Source of the DNA: Mauremys mutica
Taxonomy: Eukaryota; Chordata; Testudines; Geoemydidae
Direction of reading: 5' to 3'
Length of the DNA stretch: 64,000 nt
NCBI RefSeq assembly: GCF_020497125.1
Contig: NC_059080.1
Location: forward strand, 48,425,563-48,489,562
The position numbers and the translations under genes were made by a program. The notes under the pieces are model-generated. The model ran no database searches. It was not told where the DNA came from and was given only the letters and a program-made list of their open reading frames with translations. Shown one piece after another: positions 1-12,472 of the stretch (positions are counted from its first letter, which is position 1; each line of letters opens with the position of its first letter).

Positions 1-2089
1 GCACTCAGCCTGAAACAAGGAGAGGGGCCCTGCTCCAGCTGCCACCCCAGGCCTGGGAGAGGGGGCTGAAGAGCCTCAGGAGCAGCAGAGGGGAGGCCAT
101 GGGGCTGAACTGAGGGAGCTGGGGGGGCAGGGCTCCTTGCTGGGCAGACGTGGGGTGAGAGCTGCTGTAGGTGGCCAGTCTCCCCTCACCCAGTGTGTGT
201 GGGAAGGGGGCAGTGCTGATTGCTGCCCCACATGGAGGGGCAGGACAGTTCAGCCTCAGAAGACGGGCCATAGCTACACCTGCAGGGCCGACTGGGGGGG
301 CAATCTCTGGGCTGGCCATAGTGAGGGTATGCAGAGAGCTCCACGGTCCTGGTGAAGGGTGAACATTGCTCGGGGCTGAGTGCTTGCATAGAGCCACCCC
401 CACCATTTGTGTATCTAAATGAGAGCAGAGCACCTTTGAGACTCTGGCCCTTCACCTCTCTGGACCCAGTGCCACCAGGTGCCCAATGGAGCTAACAATC
501 CTTCCTTCCACTGGGGTCTGTCCGGTCTCTTTATGTGGGACCCTCTTTGGGGCAGGGCCTGCCCCGCATGTATGTGTGCAGCACCTGCCCCGCGCGGCCT
601 GCCCATCATACAAACACTAACTAACACCAGAGTGGGGTGTTCTGGACAATTGCTGCTGCAGCCTTCCTGTTCTCCCTCCTGCATTATGCCTCATGGCCTA
701 TCTCCCTGGGACTGGCCAGGCACTCCTGGGTGAGTAGTGCTGGGGGGCTTTAGACAGAGGAGCCTGGGGCTGCCTTACTTTGCACAGCATCAGCTTTATC
801 CTGCCCATGTGTCATCATGGCACTCAGGGCACCATTCCCCCAGTGTGCTTGCATTCCTCTTGGTTCTGACCTGGCTGGGCTTAGCTCCTGCCCAGGCAAG
901 CCTGGCCTCAGGGTATAGCCCCAGCATATCTCTCCACACTTCAGCCTGCACACAGGCGGGGCGGGGGGCATTTGCTGCCTCATCAACATCTGTTCCTTTA
1001 TGATCCCCTTACTATAGCCCAGAAGCACAGTGGTGTGGCCAGGAAGCACAGCCGCTTGTTTTGGACTGTAAGTTGTATAGCACCTCCCACAATGGGGGGC
1101 CCAATCCTGAATGGGCACCAGGGTGACACCATAACAGACAATAAGAGGCAATAATACAGAATGATAAAAGCTCAATGAGACCATTCCAGCCCCAGTGCCC
1201 CAAGGAATGCTGGACTGTGCCATTCGGCTGCCTCTTTCCTACTGCTTGCATCATGGAGAGACTCTCCTTGACACAGCCAGCAAGATGGGGCCAGGGGCCT
1301 GTGAGACCAAACCCCTTTGTGGTTCATTCATTTCTGTGTTGCCACATGGTGAGGTTTAACACCTGGACAGTAATGGACAGCAGGAATTCAGGCAATGGGA
1401 AAGAGAAAGAAACCAGCAGCCACCAGAATACAACGTCTCTCTTATAAGGCTGGAGTTCTGATGAGAAGCTTGTTGTTGGAGGAAGGGTAACACCCATGCA
1501 CACGCACACTTACACGCATGCATATAAATGCACACATGCAACACACACAGACATACACACACACACACAGGCATCCATACAAATGCACGTACACAGCACA
1601 CACACACACAAACATATTGCTGTGTAGCATGTTCACACGCACACATTTACCAGAGAGCAGTTTTCATGGGATGTTTTTTAGGCATGCCAGTCATTAAACC
1701 AGGAAAAATTCATTAAAAAGCGGGAGAACATGGACATCAAGCTCCAAAATCCACTTGAAATGTTCATTTGCTTTGCACAGCCTCTTGGTTGCTCACTATC
1801 AGTGTTACGTTCAGGGTGTTCACAGGTTTGGCCCTCAAAGAGTTAATATAAAAGCCTGCGGAAGGTTCAGTGTGTAGCCTTTATAAAAAAAAAATTGCTT
1901 CCTGCAGGGAGTTTGTGTTAAGTTGTGAGAATCTGTCCCCAGCTCAGCCTCTAAAATTAGATTTTGCCTCTTTAACCTCTTCACTCCCAAATCAGACTAA
2001 AGGCAAGCTGGTTTCTCATCCGTGTTTCTGTGTTAGCCACGGTGACCTTAAGGTGATGCTGCCAAGGGGATGCTGGCATCAGCTCTGAC
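1..2089. other. Upstream flank, no gene recognised
   Basis: I see no convincing coding exon here on either strand. The open frames are short, overlap on both strands and carry no recognisable domain. About 1075-1150 resembles the 3' part of an old SINE (a GGGGCCC-type block followed by an AATAATA tail). A CA-rich microsatellite is listed separately. Confidence 0.6.
1498..1640. repeat. CA/TG-rich microsatellite
   Basis: This is an imperfect (CA)n tract interrupted by CATGCA and CAAATG units. It creates spurious Cys/Val or His/Thr reading frames on both strands. Confidence 0.9.
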
Positions 2090-2218
2090 CATAGGTGCTG
2101 GAACTAAGGAGGCTGCGGGGGGGCTGCTGCACCCCCTGGTTTCCATCATATTCAGGGTTTGCAGTTTAGTTCAATGGATCTCAGCACCCGCACCATACAA
2201 ATTGTTCCAGCACCACTG
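2090..2218. mobile_element. Short hAT-type MITE
   Basis: The element starts CATAGGTGCTGGAAC and ends GTTCCAGCACCACTG, which are inverted copies of each other. It is flanked by GCTCTGAC (2082-2089) and GCTCTGCC (2219-2226), an 8-bp target duplication with one difference. The 8-bp TSD and C/TAG-type termini fit the hAT superfamily. It has no coding capacity. Confidence 0.75.
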
Positions 2219-3539
2219 GCTCTGCCATTCCCACATGGTCTGTGCCATCATGTCTCTGTCCCCGTGGGGCTGGTCTGAACAGGACTCTCCCGCTCCATCT
2301 TGGCTTCTCCCTTGCAGGATGCTGTTCCTAGAAGCCAATGATCCCAATTGCCCCTTCTGGCCTTGGAAGCTCTGAAGCTATAATCCTGCCAGCAGCTCAG
2401 CGATGAGACTTCTGGCCTTGGGATTTGAACTACATGCCTCCTGTGGCTCCTACGCCATGGGGTCCTTCCTCCCTAACCTCTCCAAACCGTGGGACTCCAG
2501 TACAGTTGTGAAGCATGGGGTGCTCAAATTCCTAACCTTGACTGATGAACAGGACGATATGACTCAGACAGGGTCACCTTTGAGGTGCTGTACTCAGGGG
2601 TGGCCTTAAGCATAGTCAAAGCAGATGGCCATTTCAGGGGTGCTGCAAGCTCTGCCAAGCCTGGGCCAGCTCCACATCACTCTCTCACTGGGAGCAAATG
2701 GCTCCTTGCCAGCCCCTTCCCCCAGCAGCAGCACCAGAAGCAATGACAATGTAGGCCCTGATCTCCCCTCCTGAACTCCCCAGACCTCAAGGCTGGCCCC
2801 GGACTGTGTCTGTACGCTCCATAGTCTGGACCAGCCGCTGAGAAGCAGCTGCAGGAGCCTTTTGCTCTCTACACTCTCCATTCTCGGGGACCTCTAGACG
2901 CTGCCAGCACAGCCAGTCAGAATGAATGGCGCTCATCAGTAATGTGGGTGAGTGGCTGGCTAAGTCTCTAACCCCAGTATGCTCTGCTTTGAGCCCCAGG
3001 ACACATAATTTTGCCCTCCCATGCTCCAAAGGAAGGGGACACCACCAGGGTTCTCAGGGGGGTCAGGATGGGCGTGGCTTAGCCAAACACCAGAGCCCCA
3101 GGCCCAGTGGGGTTTGGGGCTGCACATGTGAGTGTGGGCTCTGCCCCTGGTGGGAAGCAGACCCATGCTTCTGCTAGCTCCCTGTGGTTCCTGCCTGTTT
3201 GAGATCCCTGCAAACCCTGAGGCTGTGTCCGCGCACTCCCTGTCTGCAAAGCCTCCAGAGTATTTCATCCCCACTCCAGGGTGACCCATTGCACCCTCCC
3301 TCTATGCCCTGTTCCCCAAGCATGATCACCCCGACCCCTGGCACGTGCTACAGGCCCTTGGGAGAGGAGTCGACATGTCCCCTTGGGGCACCCTGCCCCC
3401 ATCCCACTGCAGAAGCAAGCCACGCAGGGGGGGCACCTAAAAGTGAACCCAGCCCTTCCTTCCTCCCCAGCTGCTGGCCCTGGCCCTTGCTCTTTAAGAA
3501 CAGCCTTTCATTTACATAGCCCCACCTCTAAGATCCATG
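2219..3539. other. Proximal upstream flank of SNED1, no gene recognised
   Basis: This is moderately GC-rich single-copy-looking sequence. Several frames of 80-110 codons are open on both strands, but none shows a domain, splice pattern or consistent composition. It may contain distal promoter elements that cannot be identified by eye. Confidence 0.5.
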
Positions 3540-3569
3540 ATTGGCTGGCCATGTCCTGAGTATTAAAGG
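3540..3569 (+). promoter_or_regulatory. SNED1: Candidate SNED1 core promoter (inverted CCAAT and TATA-like box)
   Basis: An inverted CCAAT box (ATTGG) sits at 3540-3544 and a TATA-like TATTAAAGG at 3561-3569. Transcription could therefore start near 3590-3600, about 460 bases before the SNED1 start codon. The spacing is right for a core promoter, but both motifs are short and no CpG island is present. The real start site, or an upstream non-coding exon, could lie elsewhere. Confidence 0.3.
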
Positions 3570-3600
3570 ATGGCCAGCAAGGGTGGAGTTTGCTCTGTGA

Positions 3601-3633
3601 ATGAGACCCCCTCCTCATCCCACACCCAGCTAA
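3601..3633 (+). other. Possible upstream ORF in the SNED1 leader (10 codons)
   Basis: ATG at 3601 opens a 10-codon frame ending in TAA at 3631-3633. If transcription starts near 3590 this ATG would be the first in the mRNA. A second short upstream frame starts at 3985 and ends with TGA at 4027-4029, after running through an A-rich tract at about 3995-4008. Both depend entirely on the unproven start site. Confidence 0.25.
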
Positions 3634-4025
3634 ACAGAGACATCAGTGTAGCCGAGAGAGAAGAATCAGTGGAGAGAGACCCACAGTGACTGGCCTGCGA
3701 CTCTGGGACCTTTCTGTTTATACAGAGATTCTAGCTCTCTTCAGTGGTGCCTAACTCTCCCCACGCTACACTGCCTAGGAGGGGGGAAGCGGGGGGACTC
3801 TGGCTTTTGCACCATTGAGATCTGTGCCTTTTTATTCCTGCTAGGGAGTTCGCAGCTCAGCCTGTTTTTTTATCACATTCCCCTCCCCACTCCATCCCCT
3901 CCAAACAAAACCAAATCATACCAGCATTAAAAACCCAGCCAGCCCACGCGAGGACAGATAGCAGGGTTTTGCAAAGTTCTGCTTGATGAAAGCCAAAAAA
4001 AAAAAAAGCCCCGGTGTAACTCTGA

Positions 4026-4484
<459 letters not shown>

Positions 4485-4962
4485 TAGTTCTCTTGCATTC
4501 CAAGCTGAGTAGAGAGAAAGAGCCAGGAGGGAAAAAGTGGCATAGAGTGAGTGACAAGTTGCTTTTGGCATGGAAACAGCTCCCAAGGCAGGCAAAGGGC
4601 TGGAGCTGGGCAGGGTGGCACTGGGGAGCCTACAGTTTTTTCCCAGACTCTACTCTGACTTTTTCTTTCCATAAGTCAGAGCCTAGTGCCTGTGAGAGGG
4701 AATGAGATTCAAGGGGAGAAACTGAAGTTGTGCAGAGTCTGGGTCCAGTACAGCCTGCTGCAGTGCCACCCTTCCCCGCAGCTCCACCACTCCTGGAACT
4801 GCAGGGAGAGAATCAGTCCATCTCCATGGCCATTCGGCCCTTGGCGTCTCTGCAGCATGCCTGCATAGGCGCTGGACGTGGACACCTGTCCACTGGGAAC
4901 CAGACTGAAACTGCCACCTTACTCCAAACAGGCTACTGACGATACAAAGGCTCTGTGACTGA

Positions 4963-5238
4963 AGCCCAGTCTAGACAAGGAAGGGTTTGCCAGGAGAGCT
5001 ATATAGCTATACCAACAAACCCTCTTAGTGTGGATTCTGCTTACAGTGGCTAAAAAGGCCTTTAGCCGGGATAGTTTATACTGGTTTGGCAAGCGAAACA
5101 AGCTATGCTGGCAAAAGGCCTTTTAGGCCAGTGTAACTGCATGGACACTGGGGCTTGTGCCGGTATAGAAATGTCCTTTCGAAATCACATCCAATCAGCG
5201 GGGCTGCGCCAATGAATGTTTTGAATGTAGACCCGGCC
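4963..5238. mobile_element. Probable Harbinger-type MITE (decayed)
   Basis: The ends resemble the turtle family that begins GGCCTGGTCTACAC: AGCCCAGTCTAGAC on the left and GTAGACCCGGCC on the right. TTA follows on the right (5239-5241), with a decayed TGA on the left. The 276-bp length is close to the better preserved copy at 60854. It is non-coding. Confidence 0.5.
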
Positions 5239-5242
5239 TTAG

Positions 5243-6706
5243 TGTGTCTGAGGGCATTGGGGGTGCGGGGGCAAGTCTAGCATTATGAATGATTGGTAGT
5301 GATTTGGGGGGCAGTCAGGTCCGGCCTCTGTGTTCAGGCAACATTCCAGGGGCGTCAATGTGGGTTTTGCCAGAGTATGGACAGTGTCACAACCTCCGGC
5401 CAAGGCACTATGTTTCTGAAGGGCACCTGTCCAGCATGTCTCAGACGCTGCCCGGCTTCGTCCTCTCCTACTATTCAAAAACTATCATGAAGCAAGATGA
5501 TTAACACTGGCAAGGAATAAGATGCAATGGGCCAGTTCTTCTGCAGATGTAAATGGGCTTTGCTCTGCTGAAACCATTGGGGTGACACTGATTTACACCA
5601 GCTCAGGATCTGGCCCATTAAAAGTCCAGCTCAGGAGGAGGTGGGCAATAAATAAACGTGCAGCAGGGAGTGTATCAGATCTGAGCAAGTGGGGTCATAT
5701 TAAGAGACAAGCCCTGTGAGCAAAGCTTTTGGGGTGCTGGTTCTACGCTGAGCTGGTGGTTCCGAGTTGTTCCCAAGTTGGAAAGTTTGAATTCGCAAGA
5801 AAAAATGTTCATGTACATTTTTTTGAATTATTTTTTGCAAATGTAATTCACAAAGGTTGATGGGACCTGGTGCCTTATTTTTCACTTGTCCCCATTCAGT
5901 GAGCAGCTGTAGGACAAGAGGATGGAAATGGGTGCCAAAGGGTCTATAGGCCAGGCTCTCTCTTAGCAAAGGCCAATCTCTCACCAAAAGGCTGGGGCGG
6001 GGGTGCAGATGGGGTGACAATCTGCAATGCAGGTAGAACCTGCACCTGCAAATCCTGGTGCTCTCTCCTCATCTCACCTGCCTCTGAGTGCTCATTTGGA
6101 CTGAAAGATGGCCCTTGACCAAATGCCATGCATGGATGGTAACTCAGCAGGTCTAGGAACAGGCATATCTGCTTACTGTATTGCTATGGGAGGGTTTTTA
6201 TCAGTCTGCTGATATAGGGCTATTAGAGAAGCTCTTATCACTTGTATATGTTTGTCTGCTTCCCATTAAAGTCTTGTATCTGAGTCACCATTAAAAAAAC
6301 CCATTCATTCCCTGCTGACCTGGTGTGGAGGTGCCTGGCCCCAGCCGAACGCTCCCGATCGCTACATGTTGATAGTGGCTTCAGGTTGCCCACTTGGTTC
6401 CCCGGTGACCAATTGGTATGGAGATCACTGATCAGGGAGGCGCTTGTTTCACTTGGGGCAGCTCCCCTCCATCTGTTCCCTTAGGACCGGCAGGCAGAGG
6501 GGGTCAATAGGGAGTGCAGCGAGTGAAAGGAGTGATTCAGTCGCTCATCCCATTTCCATCTTCTTGTACAAACAGACAGAAGGTGAATATCCCCCAATCC
6601 CTGTGTTCCAAAAATGACCTTTAACCTTTACATCAGTGCAGAATTGGTGGGAAGGTACACCAGAGAACCCCCACAAAGTCTCTGTGGCAGTCTGCACTAT
6701 GGACTG
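5243..6706. other. Intron 1 sequence without a recognised gene
   Basis: There is no exon-like frame. A degenerate palindrome at about 5528-5620 (GGGCCAG arm, CTGGCCC arm) is a diverged relative of the palindromes at 16090 and 17623. AT-rich tract 5800-5850 is simple sequence. Confidence 0.5.
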
Positions 6707-6910
6707 GAACATAAGAATGGCCAGACTGGGTCAGACCAATGGTCCAGCCAACCCTGTATCCTGTCTTCCGACAGTGGCTAATGCCAGGTGCTTCAGAAGG
6801 AATGAACAGAACAGGCAATCATCGAGTGTAGTCCAGTCCCAGCATCTGGCAGTCAGCTATTTAGGGACACCCAGAGCCCCTGGTTGTGTCCCTGACCGTC
6901 TTGGCTGAAC
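6707..6910 (-). mobile_element. CR1-type LINE 3' fragment, antisense
   Basis: The sequence beginning ACATAAGAATGGCCAGACTG, with GTATCCTGTCTTCCGACAG and AGGTGCTTCAGA after it, is the reverse complement of a turtle CR1 subfamily 3' region. The same block starts the longer copy at 23082. It is truncated and non-coding. Confidence 0.75.
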
Positions 6911-6947
6911 AGCCCCTGCGGAACATGGGCTAAAGCAGTCCTGTGAC

Positions 6948-7172
6948 CATTGTCGTTACTGTCACTAGACCAGGGCCCCCTTGTGCTAGGTACAAACTCT
7001 CAGTGAGAGACAGTCCCTGCACCAGAGAACTTGCTATTAAAGAGACTAAGGGTGGGAGGAGAAGCAGAGGCCCAGAGAGGCAGAGGGACTTGCCCATAGT
7101 CAGACTACAAGTTGGTGGCAGAGCCAGGAATGGAACCTGAGTCCCCTGTGTCCCAGTACAGCACTAGGCCAG
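6948..7172 (-). repeat. MIR/CORE-SINE, antisense
   Basis: The stretch with GAGGCCCAGAGAGGCAGAGG, GACTTGCCCATAGTCA and GGCAGAGCCAGGAATGGAAC matches the antisense core of MIR elements. It is strongly diverged. Confidence 0.65.
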
Positions 7173-7174
7173 AG

Positions 7175-9326
7175 GTTCCTAAGCCTTTTTTTCTTTGCCC
7201 CCCTTCTCTGTGGGAGTCGCATCACAGTCTCCCCTCCCCCCCAACTCCTGCCCATCTTGAGCAGAAAAGGACTCACTGAGGGGAATGGGCAGCTCATGGC
7301 CGGGGTGGCAGCAGGACCCAGCTGGCTCCATCCCTGGAGGAGCCCATAGCAGCGTGGTGCAGGGCGGGCTGGGGCGCCTCACATTCCCTCCCCCTGCCCA
7401 GAGCATCTCATTCCTGCAGGCTGTGGAGGGTTTGAAATATGCAGGGCTGCAGTCAGGCCAGGACAGCAGGGAGAGGGTACAGGGAGTGCCCAGCCATCTG
7501 GGCGGAGAGGAGGGGGAGCAGCAGGCTGCTGTCAGGGCGTGGCTGGGCAGGGTGGGGCTGCGCTCTCGCCAACGCTGATGACTCCCTGCGTGCCCTCCCT
7601 GGTGCAGCACGCAGCCGGCCGTGGCTCTGTGTCCCAACTTCCATCCCCCTGATGTCTTGTCGCATCCCACAGTGTGAAAGGCAATGCAGTCGCCACACTG
7701 CCTCCTTACAATCAGTCTGTGCAGTGCTTGACAAGCTAGGGCCTGCTCCTCTCCCATTGATGTCAGCATGAGCCACGCGCCTGGGAGCTTGCTGAACTGG
7801 GCACGTGGCATGAGCCACATTCCCTGCCATGAAGGGCTCACAGAGAAGGCCCCATTCTTGGACAGGGTTTCATGAGCAAGGACCTTGTGGTCTCCAAAAG
7901 GACTCTGCCTAGGGCTAAGGATCCCTACTTCAGCTCTCTGGGCAGGTGCAGGTAGTCAGGAAAGTGGGGGAAGCATCGGTGAGAAGTGACGGCTAGCTAG
8001 GACTCCTGACAGTGGTGGGGGGTGAGAAGGGATGGGAAGGAGAAGAGAGGGTGTGTGTTCCCAGGGTAGAGAGACCAGACTAGAAAAACCAAGCTGAGAG
8101 TGGCCAGTTTTGTGGCATTGGACAGAGAGTGGTTACGTCTCTGTATGGCTCAAACCACTCCACGCTAGCCTATTCTCTGTGAAAACCTGAAGGTTTGGGG
8201 AGTAATGTCTCAAGACCCCTCTTCCCTTTCCATAGCACCCTCGCAGGTTCCCTATTATTTCCTGTCAGACTTGTCCGTCAGGGGTGCGACTGACGAGAAG
8301 GAAGTGAGCTCGGAGGCATAGGTGGAACGAGGGGATTTAGGCCCTTGAAGGCGGGGGAAGGAGGTGCTGTGAAGTGGGGGTAGCAGCAGGAGGAAGCTGA
8401 TGGTGGTGGCTCAGAGCCTTGTGGATGTTACCAAGGGCAGGCTGGGAGGAAGGAGAAGAGAGGAGGCCAACGGGCACTACTACAATAGTGAAGGCAAGCG
8501 GGGATAAGCAGTGGGGGCAGTGAGAGGGCGGGAGCTGAGTGATGTTAAAGAGGAAGAAGTGCTAGCATGTGAGAGGCTGTATCATGAACACATGGTTTGG
8601 CTTGCTGCGCATACACCACATCTGACACAAAAGCAAGGCGTGACCTAATGGTACATGCCCTCTCTGCCCCCCCGCCCCAAACATCCCCTTCCATTGCCAC
8701 AACTCCGGCACATCACGCACCACAGCCTGCGCTCTACCGCTGCCCTGAGAGCTCCCTCTTCTGCACACACCCACTGGCCACCTACTACTTTCAGAGAACA
8801 CCAGGCATCCTCGCCCCCTGTGGGGCCCGCCCAGTGTAGAAGGCAGCCCAACCACAGAGTCTCTGCCAGGGGCCTCCATAATGAAAACACCAAGGCTGAC
8901 ATCCCCAGCAGCCATTTCCTCATCATCTTGCTGAGGGTGACTGTTCTTCTTGCCGTTTCCCATGTTGAGGCATGTTTTCCTGCCACCCCCTGGGAGCTGA
9001 GCAGCACCCCTCACAGACTGTCCAAACCCACCAGGAACTCCCTTCCCTGCACCCAGGATTGAAACGGGAAGGCTAAGACTCAGCTGCCTTCCAGCTTCAT
9101 TTTTCTCCATCCTCCCCCATCTTTTTAATTCAGTTTAAATTGTTCCAAATGCATCTGGATTTACTTGGGGACAGTTGAATAGTTCTAATTGAATTTAAAG
9201 CATCAAAGCTATAACAGGATGTTGAGAATCAGAATGCCTTTGGTATTTAAGGAAAACACAGGCAGGAGCCATGTGAAAAGTCCTGTTGGGCCGGAGATCT
9301 GGGTTCAGGCAAATCTCACAACTCAC
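7175..9326. other. Intron 1 sequence without a recognised gene
   Basis: Two longer minus-strand frames (7179-7841 and 8562-9110) occur here. Both have competing frames on the other strand and low-complexity composition, so I do not call them genes. The rest is G/A-rich sequence with no clear repeat. Confidence 0.5.
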
Positions 9327-9329
9327 TTA

Positions 9330-9625
9330 GGCCTGGTCTACACTAAGGGGGGGGGGTCGAACTAAGGTACGCAAGTTCAGCTACGCGAATAGCGTAGCTG
9401 AACTCGAACTACCTTAGTTCGAAGTACTCACCCGTCCAGATGCCGCGGGATATAAGTCCGCGGCTCCCCATCGACTCCGCCACCGCCGTTCGCGGTTGTG
9501 GAGTTCCGGAGTTGACGGGAGCGCGTTCGGAATTCGATATATCACGTCTAGATTAGACGCGATATATCGAACTCCGAGAAGTCGAACGCTAGCCGCCGAC
9601 CCGGACAGTAAGTATAGACGTACCC
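9330..9625 (+). mobile_element. Palindromic Harbinger-type MITE, copy A
   Basis: This 296-bp element begins GGCCTGGTCTACACTA and ends GTATAGACGTACCC, and is flanked by TTA on both sides (9327-9329 and 9626-9628). The 3-bp TWA target duplication fits PIF/Harbinger. Inside are two hairpins. The first has arms 9375-9386 and 9392-9403 (12 bp perfect, loop GAATA) within an outer stem 9357-9369/9410-9422 (13 bp perfect). The second has arms 9528-9550 and 9554-9576 (23 bp, two mismatches). No protein is encoded. Confidence 0.8.
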
Positions 9626-9628
9626 TTA

Positions 9629-10970
9629 GCTTCCCCCTGCTCTTCAGATCAGCTGTCCCACTAGTGACCTCCAGAGTAGCATTGTCCAGGCTGGTGGAGA
9701 TTAGTAACTTGTAGTGGAGCTCCTGAGGCCTGCAGGCCTTGGACAGACAGACACCAGAGGCATCTCTTATATGTCACCTTTCTGCCGGTGAAGTTCAGCT
9801 GTCTCACCTGGGCTCAGTTCCACCAGAACTTGGGCCACAGAAACCAGTTGAATGGTGGGGCTGTCCTGAGGACTCATTTCTTGAATTGGTGAAGATCAGA
9901 CACATCATGGAGGTAACCTCAGGAATTACATCCCCTCCACCAGTCAAGAGTGTATGGTATTGGCTGGTGGTTAGACATATCCCAGAGGTGACCTGAGAAC
10001 GTGTGTTGTTGGGCGGTGGTGATGTCATGATTCATGGATGTGAGCTCAGAGCTCATGCTCTGTAAACTCTGGCTGTAATATGTGGCTGTGGGCGGATACC
10101 GTAGGACCTTGGGTGCGATGTAGAATAAACATCTCTGGGTTGAACTGTAAGACAGTGCCTGGGAATGCTCAGAGTCCTTCTAACAACTCAGATCACTTTC
10201 TGGAGAGCATTCCATTTATAGACCAGTCTCCTTACATAGAAGCAACTTTCTGTATTTATCTCTCCTCCACTATTGTTAGCAGAGTCCTCATGAAAACATG
10301 TCCCTTAACTGTCCCTCCTCTGCTGTCTCCGGCCCCTCACCTAAAGGCACATTCACCGGAGTTTGGAACCTCCATCTGCTGCTGTTGAAATGCTTGTGCC
10401 ATAATCAGAGGGTGAGGGTTTCATGTAGGGATGACCACTCAAGCAGATAAACTCTTCAGAGACAAAGCTCTTGTTTTCATTCCAAATGTCCCTGAGGGAG
10501 AAGAAATATAAAGATATGACCTAAAAATTATAACCTAGAAGTTTGAATGGGGCCTGATTCTCTGCTCCTTGTGTTGACATTTACATCAGTGCAAAGTGAT
10601 TGCTAGCAGATCAGAATGGCAGAGAGTTACGCACTCTCTGCACCAATCTAAATGACACCACCAGGTGCAGGGCAATGAAGAATCACACCCACATGTTCCT
10701 GATCCACCAATCACACCATGTCATCACAGGTCTGGAGATTCAGCACCAAACCAGATGACTCTCCTACTTGAGCTAAAGGGATAACTTTATTAGCTGGTAA
10801 CAGTAATAGGCTCTTGTCCTCCATGTGGAACCAGTCACTGAGTGGACTGACACTCCTAGCTAGCATCTAAGTATTTAACAGTGAAGATAATTCATCACTG
10901 GAACAACTTACCCGGTCATGTGGTGGGTTCTCCATCATGCAGTCTATCAGTTAAGATGAGGTATGTTTAA
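9629..10970. other. Intron 1 sequence without a recognised gene
   Basis: No exon-like signal is present. 10550-10690 resembles the old palindromic family seen at 16090 but is too decayed to delimit. Confidence 0.4.
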
Positions 10971-11110
10971 TGGAGATGCTGTAGCTCAGTGAGAAGCTCC
11001 AGGCTTGATGCACAGATTATGGCTAAGGTTCTCTGGCCAATATTACACAGGAGGTCAGACTAGATGATGGCAATTGTCCCTTTTGGCCTTAACATCTATG
11101 AGTCTATCTG
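10971..11110 (+). mobile_element. CR1/L2-like 3' tail fragment
   Basis: The ending ACAGGAGGTCAGACTAGATG, followed by a TTTGGCCTTAACATCTATGA block, is the typical 3' tail of turtle CR1-type LINEs and the SINEs that use their tails. Only the terminal part remains. Confidence 0.65.
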
Positions 11111-12112
11111 AGGCTCACAGGAGTTCAGATCTCCATACTTTGCTGCCACCTGCACCACCAGGGACCAGAAAGGAGAGAACCAGGGCCACTGCCCCTTGTG
11201 TTAAGGATTTCCTTCATTGGTGCAGCAGGTCTTCCAGCTCCAGGGTCAAGGGGCAGGACTAGAACTCAGTCCCTGGTGACGACCCAGTCCTGGGGTGGGT
11301 AAACTAACAAAGGTTTTGTCTAATCTGCGTAATTTGTTAGAAATCCAAGATGATGGCAGCGACAGAAAGGGCTGATGAGCTGGGAGTTTAAATGCACGTA
11401 TCTCTGTGATCGCTTGAAACCCCAACTGGTGCTCAGTCTCATGTGAGAGCTCAGCGTTTCTGCATAGCTGTGGGAATGTCAGCATTTGAGCAGATGTCAT
11501 AAGGCTTTTGCAGTTTTGAAAACTGACATGCAGATGTTGAGTGCTGGGGGAAGGGCCTACCAATCCACAGGGAGAGACCAGAACCAAACTGGGAATAATA
11601 GTCTGCATCATTGGACTGTTAAAGCGTTGTGCTGCTTCCAAGAAAACTGCAAGAGCCATTCCTTCCTGTGCCTGGGTCACCTCTCAGTCACACCCACTTC
11701 TCCTACAGCCTCTGTCCAAAGACAATGTCTGGTCCATCACAAGGTGCACATGTGCCATCAGCACTGCAGATGCCCTTCCATGCATTCAGTCTGCCACCTC
11801 CAATCTACTTCTTCCATCAAATTGTACAGCACAATTGTAGGCCCTGAATCGGCAGAGGGATCCACTCTCATGCCTGTGTGGAGCTCCACTGGCTTGATGT
11901 TTAGGTCTAAGGCACCAATTCAACAAGACTCTGATTCAGGAAAGCACTTGCCTTAAGCATGTGCATGTGCATACATGCAGTCCTGAGCAGAGCTGTTTGC
12001 GTAACCTGAAGCACATACTGGCGCACCTTGCTGTGCTGAAGCCCAGGAGAGGGTTGCCAGAAGCTTGTACTTAGGACAAAGCATATGCCTGGAAATTAGG
12101 ACCTGAAGGTTT
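11111..12112. other. Intron 1 sequence without a recognised gene
   Basis: Overlapping open frames occur on both strands (for example 11246-11680 minus and 11486-11956 plus). Neither has a domain or exon boundary. No repeat is recognised. Confidence 0.4.
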
Positions 12113-12305
12113 GATGCGCCCCCCTGCTGCCAGCGTGTTGTGGGACTTTGGATATGTCACCCTGCCAGTCTCTGTACCTTTGAGTCCCATTGGTAAAATG
12201 GGGCTCAGGCTGCCCTATCTAACAGGGTTTGGGCTGTTGTTTCTGAAGTGCTTGGAGAGCCTTCAGTGGAAGAAATGCCTGGTGTTATCTTTATTACATG
12301 TAGGA
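12113..12305 (+). repeat. MIR/CORE-SINE, sense
   Basis: Diverged MIR features in order are the GTGGGACTTTGGATATGTCA block, the TCTGTACCTTTGAG and TAAAATGGGGCTCAG blocks, and a GAAGTGCTTGGAGAGCCTTC tail. Confidence 0.6.
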
Positions 12306-12472
12306 GTGCTCCCCCCAGCCCCTGTATAGGATCCACACTGCTCTGTAGAACCCCTCCAGTCTCCTGCGAGGTCTTGCCACGCTCCACAAAGATTGTTCTG
12401 TTTGTATGGTGACTAGCACCACAAGCACCACCTTTACACTGACTTTCCAGGGCAATAGGAGACATGTAATTA

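Noticed and set aside
1498..1640. Cys/Val-rich and His/Thr-rich proteins
   Set aside because: Translations of a CA/TG microsatellite.
7179..7841. 220-codon minus-strand open frame
   Set aside because: No domain, frames also open on the plus strand over the same bases, and no splice or promoter context.
8562..9110. 182-codon minus-strand open frame
   Set aside because: Overlapped by frames in other phases and on the other strand, with no recognisable motif or consistent codon pattern.
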